Shown one piece after another: positions 34,684 to 45,200 of a DNA stretch of 64,000 nt. The notes beneath the pieces were generated by a model, which was not told the DNA's origin, did no database searches, and was given only the letters and a program-made list of their open reading frames with translations. The translations under genes were made by a program, and so were the position numbers. This DNA is from Phragmites australis (taxonomy: Eukaryota; Streptophyta; Magnoliopsida; Poales; Poaceae): contig NC_084922.1 of NCBI RefSeq assembly GCF_958298935.1, forward strand, positions 50,785,958 through 50,849,957. Direction: 5' to 3'. The first letter of the stretch is position 1. The number at the start of each line of letters is the position of its first letter.

Positions 34684-37560
34684 ATGTCTATTTTTACGCT
34701 GATTAGTTCCATAACTAGTGCTGTGGCATCCCACTTATGGAATCCTGTGATTACACAAATGAGATATTTTACAGAAATGGAAGAAAATATTGTAAAACTG
34801 GACAGCACTATGAATTCTCTGGAAGCCAGGAAACATGAAATCCATATTCGGCTCGAGAACTCTGAAAGGAAGCAAGAAACATGTAATCCTGAAGTTGCTG
34901 GATGGCTAGGAATGGTGACAGCAATGGGGAGCGAAGTGAATGAGATAACAAATAGGCAGAAGAAGAGAAGGCAGCCTTTCAGTTACTGGTCAAAGTATGA
35001 AATTGGCATGCGGGCTGCCAAGAAACTCAAGGAAGCTGAAATTTTGCATGAAAAGGGTGCATTCAAACAGGTATCAATTGAGAGTCCACCATATTTCGTA
35101 CAAGAAGTGCCCATTGCATCTTTTACAAAAGTAACAGAGTGTAATTTAAGCAGGGCTCTCCAGTACCTCAATGATGATAAAATTGGAATTGTAGGGATTT
35201 GGGGAATGGGAGGAGTTGGTAAGACCACTTTGCTCAGAAAAATTAACAATCACTTCTTAGGTGTGATCAGAGAAAATTATGGATTCGACCATGTTGTTTA
35301 TGTGGTGGCATCTACAGCCTGTGGAATAAATCAGCTTCAAGCAGACATTGCTGAAAAGATTGGACTGTTCCTGAAACCAGGTTCTAGCACTGAAATGCGG
35401 GCTTCATTCATGTTGAGCTTCTTAAGAAGAAAGAAATTCTTACTCCTCTTAGATGATTTATGGGATTATTTGGATCTGGCAGAAGCTGGTATTCCGTATC
35501 CTAGTGGTCTGAATAAGCAAAAGGTAGTCCTCGCAACGCGTTATGAGAGTGTTTGTGGACATATGGGTGCTCACAAGACTATCTTTGTGGAATGCTGGGA
35601 CCAAGAGAAATCTTGGCAACTGTTCAAAGAAAAAGTAACAGAGGAAGTTATTAACTCGGATGCTAGGATTGAAAAGCTAGCAAAGGAAGTTGCAGAAGAG
35701 TGTGGGGGCTTGCCCCTTGCTCTAGCAACTATTGGCCGTGCAATGTCTACAAAGAAGACATGTCATGAATGGGCACTTGCATTATCATATCTGAAGAAGT
35801 CCCGCATTCATGAGATCCCAAATATGGGGAATGTTGGTCAGATATACACTAGGCTAAAATTAAGTTACGACTATCTGCAGGATAAACGGATCAAAGAATG
35901 CTTCTTATGTTGTTCTCTATGGCCTGAAGATTACTCAATATGGAAAGTCGAACTCATAGACTGCTGGATGGGGATGGGTTTAATAGACTATGATACTATA
36001 GAGGAAGCATATGACAAGGGTTACTCTATTATTGAGTATTTGAAGGATGCATGCTTATTGGAGAACGGTTACCTAGAAGATTGTGAGGTGAGAGTACATG
36101 ACATCATCCGAGACATGGCACTGTGGATATCTTCGGATTGCAGTAAAGACAGCATGAAGTGGATTGTTGACGCAGGGATTGGACTTCATAACATTGCTAA
36201 CAGAGACATTGAGAAATGGAGGTCAGCTAGAAAGATATCACTCATGTGCAATTATATCAAGGAACTTCCGCAGGCAATCAATTGTCCCAATCTCCGATTT
36301 CTGTCATTACAGCAGAACTTTCAATTGAAGTTGATACCACCTTCTCTTATTCAAAGCATATTATCTGTTACCTACTTAGATTTGTCTTGGGTACCCATCA
36401 AAGAACTTCCAGAAGAAATTGGCGCGCTAGTAGAACTTCAGTATCTCCGACTAATGCAAACACATGTTAAATCGTTGCCTATGTCGATTGGGCAATTAAG
36501 AAAGTTACAGTACTTGAATCTGAGCTATATGGATTTCTTGGAGAAGATACCCTATGGCATTGTTTCAAATTTATCAATGCTACAGGTATTAAACCTATAT
36601 GGTAGCAGGTATGCAGGCTGTGAGTCAGATATTAATTCAGCAAACCACATAGATTATGACGAGTTTAAAATCGAAGAGTTATCTTGCTTAACTAGGGAAC
36701 TAAAAGCTTTGGGAATAACAATAAAAAAGGTGAGTACCCTGCAGAGGCTTTTTGACATACATGAAATACACGTGAGATTTCTCGGTTTGTGTAAATTGAA
36801 CGAAGAAACATCTCTTGCTCTCACTATACCAGAAAGTGTCTTTATTCTTAATATAATGGACTGCTCAGACTTGAAGGAGTTCTCTGCTATTAACAAGCCA
36901 CATTTATATGGATATCATCCTCTGAAGCTGGAGTTTCTTACCTTTTGGAATCTTCCTAGACTTGAGAAAATTAGTTTGGAGCATCTTCAGAACCTTCGTG
37001 TCCTTACAGTGGGGAAAACTTATCAACTGAGGGACCTATCCTGCATCCTGAAGCTACCATATTTGGAGCATTTGAATGTGTCTTTCTGCAATAAGTTGAA
37101 GCAGCTAGTTGACATACAGAATGCTAGTACTGTGAAAGTAAGAGATCAAGCTCCAGTCCAGGGATTTCAACAACTAAGAATTTTGCAATTGTATTCATTG
37201 CCAAGCTTGGATAGCTTCTGTAATTCTAGATTGGACTTCCCTTCTCTGGAATACATTGATGTGTTTTCTTGCCCAAAGCTGAAGAAGCTGCCTTTTGGGC
37301 ATGAAACGAACAAATTAAAGAGGATTAGAGGGGAGAGGACATGGTGGGATAATCTTGAGTGGGATGACAAAAACAGTTCATTGTCACTATTTCCATTTTA
37401 TAAAACATCGGAAAATTGTTCAACATCCTTTAGGCCAGAGTTAGATACCAATGTGATATCCTCACCAGAAACTTTCTTCACCAAGAGGCAGCCGCTGTTC
37501 CATTCATCAGTTCGGTCAACTTCCTATCTAAAGTCAATATTTGAAAAAGGAGTAGTTTGA
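34684..37560 (+). CDS. CC-NBS-LRR disease-resistance-type protein
   Basis: An intronless gene of 958 residues encoding a cytosolic immune receptor of the RPS2/RPS5-like CC-NBS-LRR class. A coiled-coil-like N-terminus (about 1-140) contains the PEVAGWLGMV block. The nucleotide-binding domain follows, with P-loop GMGGVGKTT (174-182), RNBS-A around FDHVVYVVAST, kinase-2 LLLLDDLWD (253-261; the final W-D marks the non-TIR class), GLPLALATIGRAM (342-354), RNBS-D-like CFLCCSLWPEDY, and VHD at 471-473 in place of MHD. Leucine-rich repeats run from about 505 to 900. RNBS-B reads LATRYESVC, where most relatives have TRS. After the usual WWDNLEWDD end there is an extra tail of about 60 residues with no known domain. 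All core motifs are present, so the receptor is probably functional. The pathogen it senses cannot be deduced. Confidence 0.95.
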   Translation: MSIFTLISSITSAVASHLWNPVITQMRYFTEMEENIVKLDSTMNSLEARKHEIHIRLENSERKQETCNPEVAGWLGMVTAMGSEVNEITNRQKKRRQPFSYWSKYEIGMRAAKKLKEAEILHEKGAFKQVSIESPPYFVQEVPIASFTKVTECNLSRALQYLNDDKIGIVGIWGMGGVGKTTLLRKINNHFLGVIRENYGFDHVVYVVASTACGINQLQADIAEKIGLFLKPGSSTEMRASFMLSFLRRKKFLLLLDDLWDYLDLAEAGIPYPSGLNKQKVVLATRYESVCGHMGAHKTIFVECWDQEKSWQLFKEKVTEEVINSDARIEKLAKEVAEECGGLPLALATIGRAMSTKKTCHEWALALSYLKKSRIHEIPNMGNVGQIYTRLKLSYDYLQDKRIKECFLCCSLWPEDYSIWKVELIDCWMGMGLIDYDTIEEAYDKGYSIIEYLKDACLLENGYLEDCEVRVHDIIRDMALWISSDCSKDSMKWIVDAGIGLHNIANRDIEKWRSARKISLMCNYIKELPQAINCPNLRFLSLQQNFQLKLIPPSLIQSILSVTYLDLSWVPIKELPEEIGALVELQYLRLMQTHVKSLPMSIGQLRKLQYLNLSYMDFLEKIPYGIVSNLSMLQVLNLYGSRYAGCESDINSANHIDYDEFKIEELSCLTRELKALGITIKKVSTLQRLFDIHEIHVRFLGLCKLNEETSLALTIPESVFILNIMDCSDLKEFSAINKPHLYGYHPLKLEFLTFWNLPRLEKISLEHLQNLRVLTVGKTYQLRDLSCILKLPYLEHLNVSFCNKLKQLVDIQNASTVKVRDQAPVQGFQQLRILQLYSLPSLDSFCNSRLDFPSLEYIDVFSCPKLKKLPFGHETNKLKRIRGERTWWDNLEWDDKNSSLSLFPFYKTSENCSTSFRPELDTNVISSPETFFTKRQPLFHSSVRSTSYLKSIFEKGVV

Positions 37561-39290
37561 TCGCCCTTAGATGATGTGACGGTTTTACTTTCACCAATAT
37601 TGGGCTATACATATTTCCCTGGAAGGAGAGGATTGTAACATGCATGGGAGCTCAAGGGCTCGAGGTATGTTTTATTGTCTTTATGATTCACTTGCATGTT
37701 GATTCACTTATACATGTTGATTCACTACCATCATTATTCACAAACAGGTCAACCCATTCTGAAATATACATGTCACAGGACTTCAACAATCATGATTTTC
37801 TATTCCTTTTATCTGCTGATGCTAGTTTCAGTGTTAGCTCAGATTTGATTGGTTCAGTTCTTTCTGCACCACAAAGTTAAAAAATTGCAGAAATGCAAGT
37901 TGCACCTATTTCTTTCTGCACCGCAATGTTCGTCCAAAAGATTTTCTTACTGCAGGTCTGTGACACAGTCATTCTTTTGGCCAAGTCAGGTGTGTTTGAT
38001 CTTGTTGCATTTTTTACCTTGATCCCTTTTTAAGTCTTGGTAGGTGTCTGAAACAACTTGTTCTTGCTTCCTTGACCATTGTGAATTGTGTTGGTGGTTG
38101 GACCCAGCAGTGAATAAGTCTTTGTACTCGTAATCTGATGGCAAATTCGGTCAAACCAATAACAACTTTTTTTTCGTTTAAAAAAACAACAAGTTAATTT
38201 TTTGTTTTAATCTCAGCATAGAATGAGCACCCACTATATTTTCCCTGACTTGCTTAATCCAGTGAGTGCATTCTAACGAATATAGCAGCAAGTCACTCAC
38301 AAAGCACTGGGATAATTTAATCCAGGGTGATCTTTGACCAACTAAGCGATATCTGGTCAAGTCGACGTAGTTACTACTAATACTAGGACTAGTTAGAGAA
38401 ATCAGCTGGCAGCAATTCTAACACAAAGGAGGGCTTCTTTACTTGCATGTGCAGGTGAGAAGTAACGAGACAGCACGTTGGATCTGTCATAGTGTTATTG
38501 GTCATCCTGAGCTCAGAGAGAGCTCATGGTACTGGTTGGACTTCATTTGCCCAAGACTACGTGAACAGTAAGCTCACGAGGATGCGACCGAAGCTTGGGG
38601 GAGCCAACTACCACCGTTATCTGACAAGGAACCACACCACCAGCAGTCTTCCAGGATCTATGCTAGCGGGTACACCCAAAAAATCCCAGCAACCTTGAGA
38701 TAATGCATTTCGCTGTCAGTGTGGCACTGTGGCTGATGTTTCAGATAGCCTACATGGCTACATCAGTTGGGTTGGAGAGGAGCCAGGTGATTGGAACGCA
38801 ATCAAGCAATGCTGCTGTTGATCAGTTGTGCTGTCTGCGTTAGCTAGTCAGGCTCTCCGTGATGTACTCCTCGCAAATCAGTACAGTGCTTGAAGATCTC
38901 TATCACGTCTCTTTCAGTAATCGCTTCACTCATCGCGATCGAAATACGAAACAGTTTCTATCTCGTGACTGCACAATCTGCATCGCATTTGATCACCGTT
39001 GCAGGTGCCGCGTCCCCCTCGCGCTGGCAATCGGAGGGAGATTCGGAGTTGGGTGGGAGTCCACCAGACGCCCGCCGTCGCGAGACGGAGCGCAAGTCGT
39101 CGCTTCACTGCTAAGCCAAAGCAACCAACGCACGCCCTCCGCGCCGTGCGCTGCGACGGATCGAGCCGCGCATCCGGTCTCCGGTCTCGGAAGCGACGAT
39201 GGCCGCGTTGACGGCTTCGGCCTCCCCCGCATGCTGCCGCCCGCTGCCGCTGATTTTGACGTCCGGCGGACGACGGGCGCTTTAACGCGT
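37561..39290. other. 3' flank of the NBS-LRR gene and intergenic DNA
   Basis: The first few hundred bases are likely 3' untranslated region. A 68-codon plus frame at 38492-38698 and GC-rich overlapping frames at 38860-39300 show no recognised domain. I call no gene. Confidence 0.4.
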
Positions 39291-39291
39291 C

Positions 39292-39519
39292 TTTGATAGT
39301 ATCTTAAAGTTTATCAATCTTTAATAATATATTTAAAGTTAATTATTATTTGATCATATATTTTATAAGAATTAGTCTGTATAAAGTTTATTCTTCACCT
39401 CTCTTATTTAATACAAAATTTTATTATAAACTAGTCTTTATGAGACATATGATTAAAATAATGATTAAATTCGGATATATTATCAAAAATTGATTAACTT
39501 TAGAATATATAATCAATTT
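39292..39519. mobile_element. AT-rich MITE with about 70-bp inverted arms
   Basis: The left arm begins TTTGATAGTATCTTAAAG and continues with TAATAATATATTTAAAG. The right arm, read in reverse complement, begins AAATTGATTATATATTCTAAA and continues TGATAATATATCCGAATT. The arms pair imperfectly over about 70 bases. No target duplication was resolved and no coding sequence is present. Confidence 0.6.
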
Positions 39520-41696
39520 CCCCGCAAAAAAGACCATCCGGCGTTTTTCTAATGCTCAGCTCACTGCCAAAAAAAAGTCAGGAGCCGTGCCTGCACGATC
39601 GATCGTCGTTCCGTTTCGCACACCGCCGGCCAAGCCAAATCCAGAGAGCTACGTCTTTGAATCATTCCTTGCCTGCCTCGGCTTTGCCATGGATCCTTAA
39701 ACCTTTTTCAAGTTACTAATATGTACAGTATAAAACATAAGTTGTTTGCCACGTCATCTATTTTACTATATCATCTTATCTAATAAAATCTTCTAAAAAT
39801 TAAATACCTATGTTTATAATCCACACTCGTCCTCTAATCTCCTCGACTTGGTGTCGGTTGCGGATATGAGACTCGTTTTAATAGTGAAAATAAATAAAGA
39901 AATTAAGAAGAACATCAATAGACAATCATCTTCTTTTTTTTTATCCCATTTTACATCAAATTATAACATCGCTCTCGACATATTCGTTTGGTAACGCTTT
40001 CATAATATATACATATTCTTATATTTTAAGTTTTTACTTGATATTACTGTATCTAATTTTTATATTTTTGTTGTAACGTCTAAGTGAAGTCATTAAGTTG
40101 GGGTGGTTAAGGAGGTTCGGTGGCAGTTTACTGTTGCTGGCTTGATGCCGTATGCTACGACAGGTTTCAGAATTCAGTTACTTGTGAAACCTTTTATCAG
40201 TCTAGTACAACTTTTACTTTGGAGCTAAAAATGATATGGAACAGCTGTTGTATCTAGAAAATCAATCAAGAGTTTTATAAATATCCTAATATGATGCATT
40301 CCAGACAGATAGGCAGATGAGCATAGCAGGCAAGAAAGAGAGAGGTAAAAGCCAAATAGTAGACTGAATTTCAGGGGGATTCTGAAAGTGAAAGCCGAAA
40401 AGAGCCGTGTGGCGAGAAGAAAAGCCCATCTGAATTTTGAAAGTCTCAAGCTCTTTGGTGCTGAAGCAATTGAGTCCCTTACTTTTCAACAGGTCTAACG
40501 GAGGTAGCAAAATGTCATTCCTCTCTCTTCCTGTTGGGGTCGTACCTTTGCATTTACATGCTGTTGCCAACAACTCCAACTATACTGTAATCACAAGAGG
40601 TTTTGTCGTCACCACACCAACCTTTCCCAGCCGATGACCAAAACTTCTCAAAAATGATTTTGAACATTTCGCCGCAACGGTTTGACAGCATTAAAATTTA
40701 CTTTTTTGGTGGCGCCTGGTAAAAGCAACTAGCATGTTTTTCTGTTGATTAATACACACCACTGGAGTAGGAATACCTTTAGCGGAAACAAACTTATCAA
40801 AAGACCGGAATAAGCCAGTCAAGTCTTACAAATAAGCATGTTAAAGAAGAAACTTCTTCTCGGCTGTCCCTGTCATCCATGAGCATGTTCAACAGTGGAA
40901 CTGCAGTAGCCTTTATTTCTTTCGTCAATTTGATAAATTTTAACTGTACACTCCGACTTTGCTTAATGAATAAACTCAAACGTGTTGAGGAAATCAACGC
41001 GGACACTTGTTGAACATAAACACACTCTTTCGTGATTGGATGGAGCATTTGATACCGTCGAGGCCCTATTTGAAATTGAACTGCCTCCAGTGAAATTTAC
41101 GCATACAATCAGGACAGAAAGATGATATCATTGTACCACACGCAACATAGCTTCAGATCTATTTTGGATTAGCGTTAACCCAGAAATTCAGTGAGATACC
41201 CTAGTACAACTATGCTATGCTAACCTTCTGTCCACGGACACTTAAATTTTCTCCCCAAATGTTGGGGGTTAATTGATTAATTTATTCCCAAAAGTAGTTA
41301 ATTGATTAATTTATTCCCAAAAGTAGAAACAGACAAGCAAAAAGCAAGTGGACCAGTTTAGGTCTATTTGGAAAGGGCTCTTACTTTTAATTTCATCTTA
41401 GATCTTAGAGTTTATATAAAAGTTTAAATATATATTTTTAATTTAAAATAAAAATAAAATAACTCATCTAACTAGTTAGATATATCTTCAACTTCAGCTG
41501 TATAGATTTTTAGGTAAACGATAGTCACTTAAGAATTTTTGGAGATCAAAAAACAGAGTTCGAGCTCTGCCAATTTCGTCATCATGCCACTCCCTCCTTC
41601 CAAGCACGCGTCAGTTGGAAACTGATCGTGCCACTGCAACCAAGCCCCACCATCTGCTGCCCCACGAGTCAGTGCCTGTCGTCGTCAACCTTGGAA
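39520..41696. other. Intergenic, no gene recognised
   Basis: Short frames on both strands (up to 97 codons at 40286-40579, minus) without domains. AT-rich throughout. No RNA gene or clear repeat end was found. Confidence 0.4.
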
Positions 41697-41958
41697 TGTA
41701 TAAAAGTTAATTTTTAATTGAAGAGTGAGGTAGGATAGAATAAATTTATTTATATATTTAAAGATAAGATAATTTTATTTATATATAGATGATTGTTTAG
41801 TTGAGGGAATAAAACAAGTTTATTTTAGTATTTCAATTCTACTGTTAATGTCAGGTTAACAGCTAGTTTCATTATTTATAGAACAATTCTATTTTATTTA
41901 AAAAAAATATTTACTAATTCTAAACTATCCTATCTCACTTCTCTTTATATCTAAACAA
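41697..41958. mobile_element. Possible MITE just upstream of the NAD kinase gene
   Basis: The left side contains GAAGAGTGAGGTAGGATAG and the right side, in reverse complement, GAGAAGTGAGATAGGATAG, each a few bases inside an AT-rich end (TGTATAAAAG and TGTTTAGATATAAA). The pairing suggests a degenerate inverted-repeat element of about 260 bp ending about 250 bp before the NAD kinase ATG. Borders are approximate. Confidence 0.45.
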
Positions 41959-42207
41959 CAGCTCAAAAACGGAACACATCTCCTCCATCCCACCAACCAA
42001 CCAGCACTAAATAACCGAGTCGGGGGCTCGGGGCCGCATCGGCTTCGGTTTCGTCGCCTCTCACCCACCCACCCCCTCTTCCCCCCGCAAATCCGAGACC
42101 ACGAACACAACCCCACCAAGGCAACCAGGAGCGCAGCAAGTACTGAGAATTTCTTTTCGCGACGGCGAGGAGGCGGAGGGGAGCGAGGTGAACTGGATCG
42201 CGCCGCC

Positions 42208-45200
42208 ATGTCGCTTGACGAGCTCGCCGAGAAGGTACGCGCGCGCCCCCGATCCGTCCGCGCTGGTTGGGGTGTCTCCCGGCGGGGTTTGGGCACCCGA
42301 ATTGTGAGCAATATGTTCCGCGCAGCTGCACGCTTCGCGATTGCTTCGAATTGCGCACTTACTTTTGAATTTTCGAGCTCTGCGAAGTGTTTCTCGTTAC
42401 CTGCTCGTGCTGATGAATGCGTGGTTTCTCTGTGCCAGGAGCTGCCATCCTCCGAGGCAATTCAGTCGGATTCCAGGTTCCGGAGCCTTAACCCGGGGTC
42501 GATTCCGATTCCAACTGTTCCAAGCTTCAGATCAATGATCGAGTCGGTACGTGCGGACAAGTAGATTGCTAAAATGTGTGCACATTTCGAGGTCGTCTCG
42601 GTTACTCGTGTTTGCGTAATATTTAGCGGCAGCACAATAGTTTACTTTTTCTCGAATAGTTATGGTACAAAATGAAGTAGAGCTATGAGTTTTTGTATTA
42701 ACAAGGAGGAAACGAGTTCAAATAGTTATGGTACAAAATGACCTTAGAAGGTCTAAGTGTTTATGCATAAATAGGCTATATTACATGAGAACCAACAACA
42801 ACAGGAAAACGTGAACCAAGAGCTTGTTAGATCAGCGAGCCAATTCTACACAAGCGAGTCCTGACGGCGGAGAGTTCCAATGCCCCAACGTCGCACCATC
42901 TGTTAACGTCCTCCGAGATGAGGACAACCATAGAGTCGGTAGAGATGCGGTGGTTGTTGAAGATAATATCATGCGTGAAAGCCAAATTCTCGAGGTGATC
43001 AGGAGTATGAGGGAGTCGAGCCCTTTGCGTAGTTCTTTAGCCACCTGACCACGGAGCTGAAGCCACTAGTCAAGCAAAGTGGTCTCGGTCTGAGGGGAAT
43101 GAACTCCCAGCACCCACCACCATGCCTCCCTCGCCATCAGGCAGTGAAGAAGCAGATGATCAATGGTCTCAGGAAGATGAGAGCAATAGGCGCATGAGTC
43201 GTCTGACTGTAAGCCGTGCCTTCGCCTTCGGAATGCCGTCCAAAGCCTGCCAAGGATCCCGAGCCAAGCAAAGAACTTCACCCTCCTAGGTGCCTAGGTT
43301 TTCCACACTAGCTTAGCTACGCCAAACTGTATACTTCCCTGGAACATCAGCTGGTATGCCGAACTGGTGGAGTATTGCCCTGATGAAATCCATTTCCAGA
43401 TGATCCGGTCATCTGCTTCGCTTAGACGGATGGAGTCGAGATGGTCCCAAAGCTGCAGGAACTAAGTGATAGCCGGTAGAGTTAAAGGCCTCGTAATGTC
43501 TCTAATCCATCTTCGTTCACACAAGGCGTCACATACTAATCTGCACCTAGTAGTTGATCGGGAGACCAAACCAAAATTATCACGAGCGAAGGAACGGATA
43601 GACCGGCCGCCAATCCATGCATTAGTCCAGAAGCAGGTTGATTTCCCATTACCCACCTCGAATATGGTAGAAGCATCAAAGATAGCAACCACTTCACGTT
43701 CGTGCTCTAGAGGGAGAGCGACCCAAAGTCTGGAAGGGTCGCATCTCTGCCACCATAGCCACAGGAGGCGCAGCGCCAAGCTGGTGAGCCTTAGGTCCTG
43801 GATCCCGAGCCCTCCGTACTTCAATGGCCGCAAATCTTATTCCAAGCAACAGAACAGCGGCCGCCAGACACGTTTTTCTCACCAGCCCAAAGAAAACCCT
43901 TCCGGATCTTATCGATCTCTTTGATCACCTATGGCGGGACTGCAATAGAAATGAGGGTGTGTAGCGGTGTAGCAGACATCACCGATTCACCAAGGTGGCT
44001 CGACCCGGCTTGGAGATCAACTTACCTTGCCATGTAGGAAGCTTTGCCGCCACACGGTCTGTCAAAGGCTGCAAATGGGAAAGGAAGACTGGCCACACGG
44101 GAGGTGTGCACATATTAGATCAATGTCTGATCGGTGAAGTTGATGGGTACTGTCGTACACTTGTTGACATTCGTTTTCAATCCCGTGGCCTCCCCGAAGA
44201 AGCGGAGGAAGGCGAGATGTGCATGAATGTCATCCGAAGGAGATAAGAAGAGCACTACATCGTCGACGTAAAGCGAGCAACGGTGCAAGATGGAGATGTG
44301 TCCAACCAAGTCGACAACGCCTGAGGAGCCGACCTTAAGCAGAATGCAAGCCAGAGTGTCCATATCCAACACAAATAGAAAGGGTGATAGGGAGTCGCCT
44401 TGACACAACCCTCTGGCATGGAGAATAGGAGGTCTGGGAACTGAGTTGAGAAGGACCCGAGTTGATGCCGATCCCAAAACGCCCTCTATCCAGTTGCACC
44501 AATGTGGACCGAAACCCCAGGCCCGTAGAACTTCCAAGAGGAAAGCCCAACTGACAAAATCAAACGCCTTAGGGATGTCCAATTTGAAAAGTATCTTGGA
44601 CCCCGCTTGGATTTCTTCAGCAAACGCGTGGTGGAATGCACCAGTTTGTAGTTATCATGTATGGATCTACCGGCTAAGGCACTCTGATTGTTAGTGATTG
44701 AAACATCCTGGCGAGGAGCCAACCGAAGAGCGAGGGTCTTGGTGATCAACTTGCCAACGCTATGGATAAGGCTTATCGGGCGATAATTAGATACCAAGCA
44801 GGCCGGCTCTCTCTTAGGCAGCAATGTGATGAGAGCATTGTTTAGATGGTGAAGGCCCCTTGTGTCGCCTAAATCGAAAGCGCAGATTGTCAAAGACACG
44901 TCTGCCTTTATGATAGGCCACACAGTGCGATAGAACTATGCGATAAACCCATCCGGTCCAGGGGCCTTATTGTTCGGCAGCCGTTTGATAGCCCCTAGGA
45001 TCTCGTCCTCGCTAAAGGGGGCGTCCAGATCTCGTCCTCGCTAAAGGGGGCGTCCAGCAATTGCAAGTCCAGTGGCGAGATGCCAATAGCAGCTAAATCG
45101 ATGGAGTGTTGTCTTGGTGCGACGATGCCAAGCATGGACTGAAAGTGGTGAAACAACGCCTCCTCCATCGCCGGATGGGTCAATAGGAGGCTATCATCAG

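Noticed and set aside
42208..42564. Separate 118-codon gene at the NAD kinase start
   Set aside because: Reading through the first intron; canonical GTACGC and CCAG sites split it into exons 1 and 2 of the NAD kinase.
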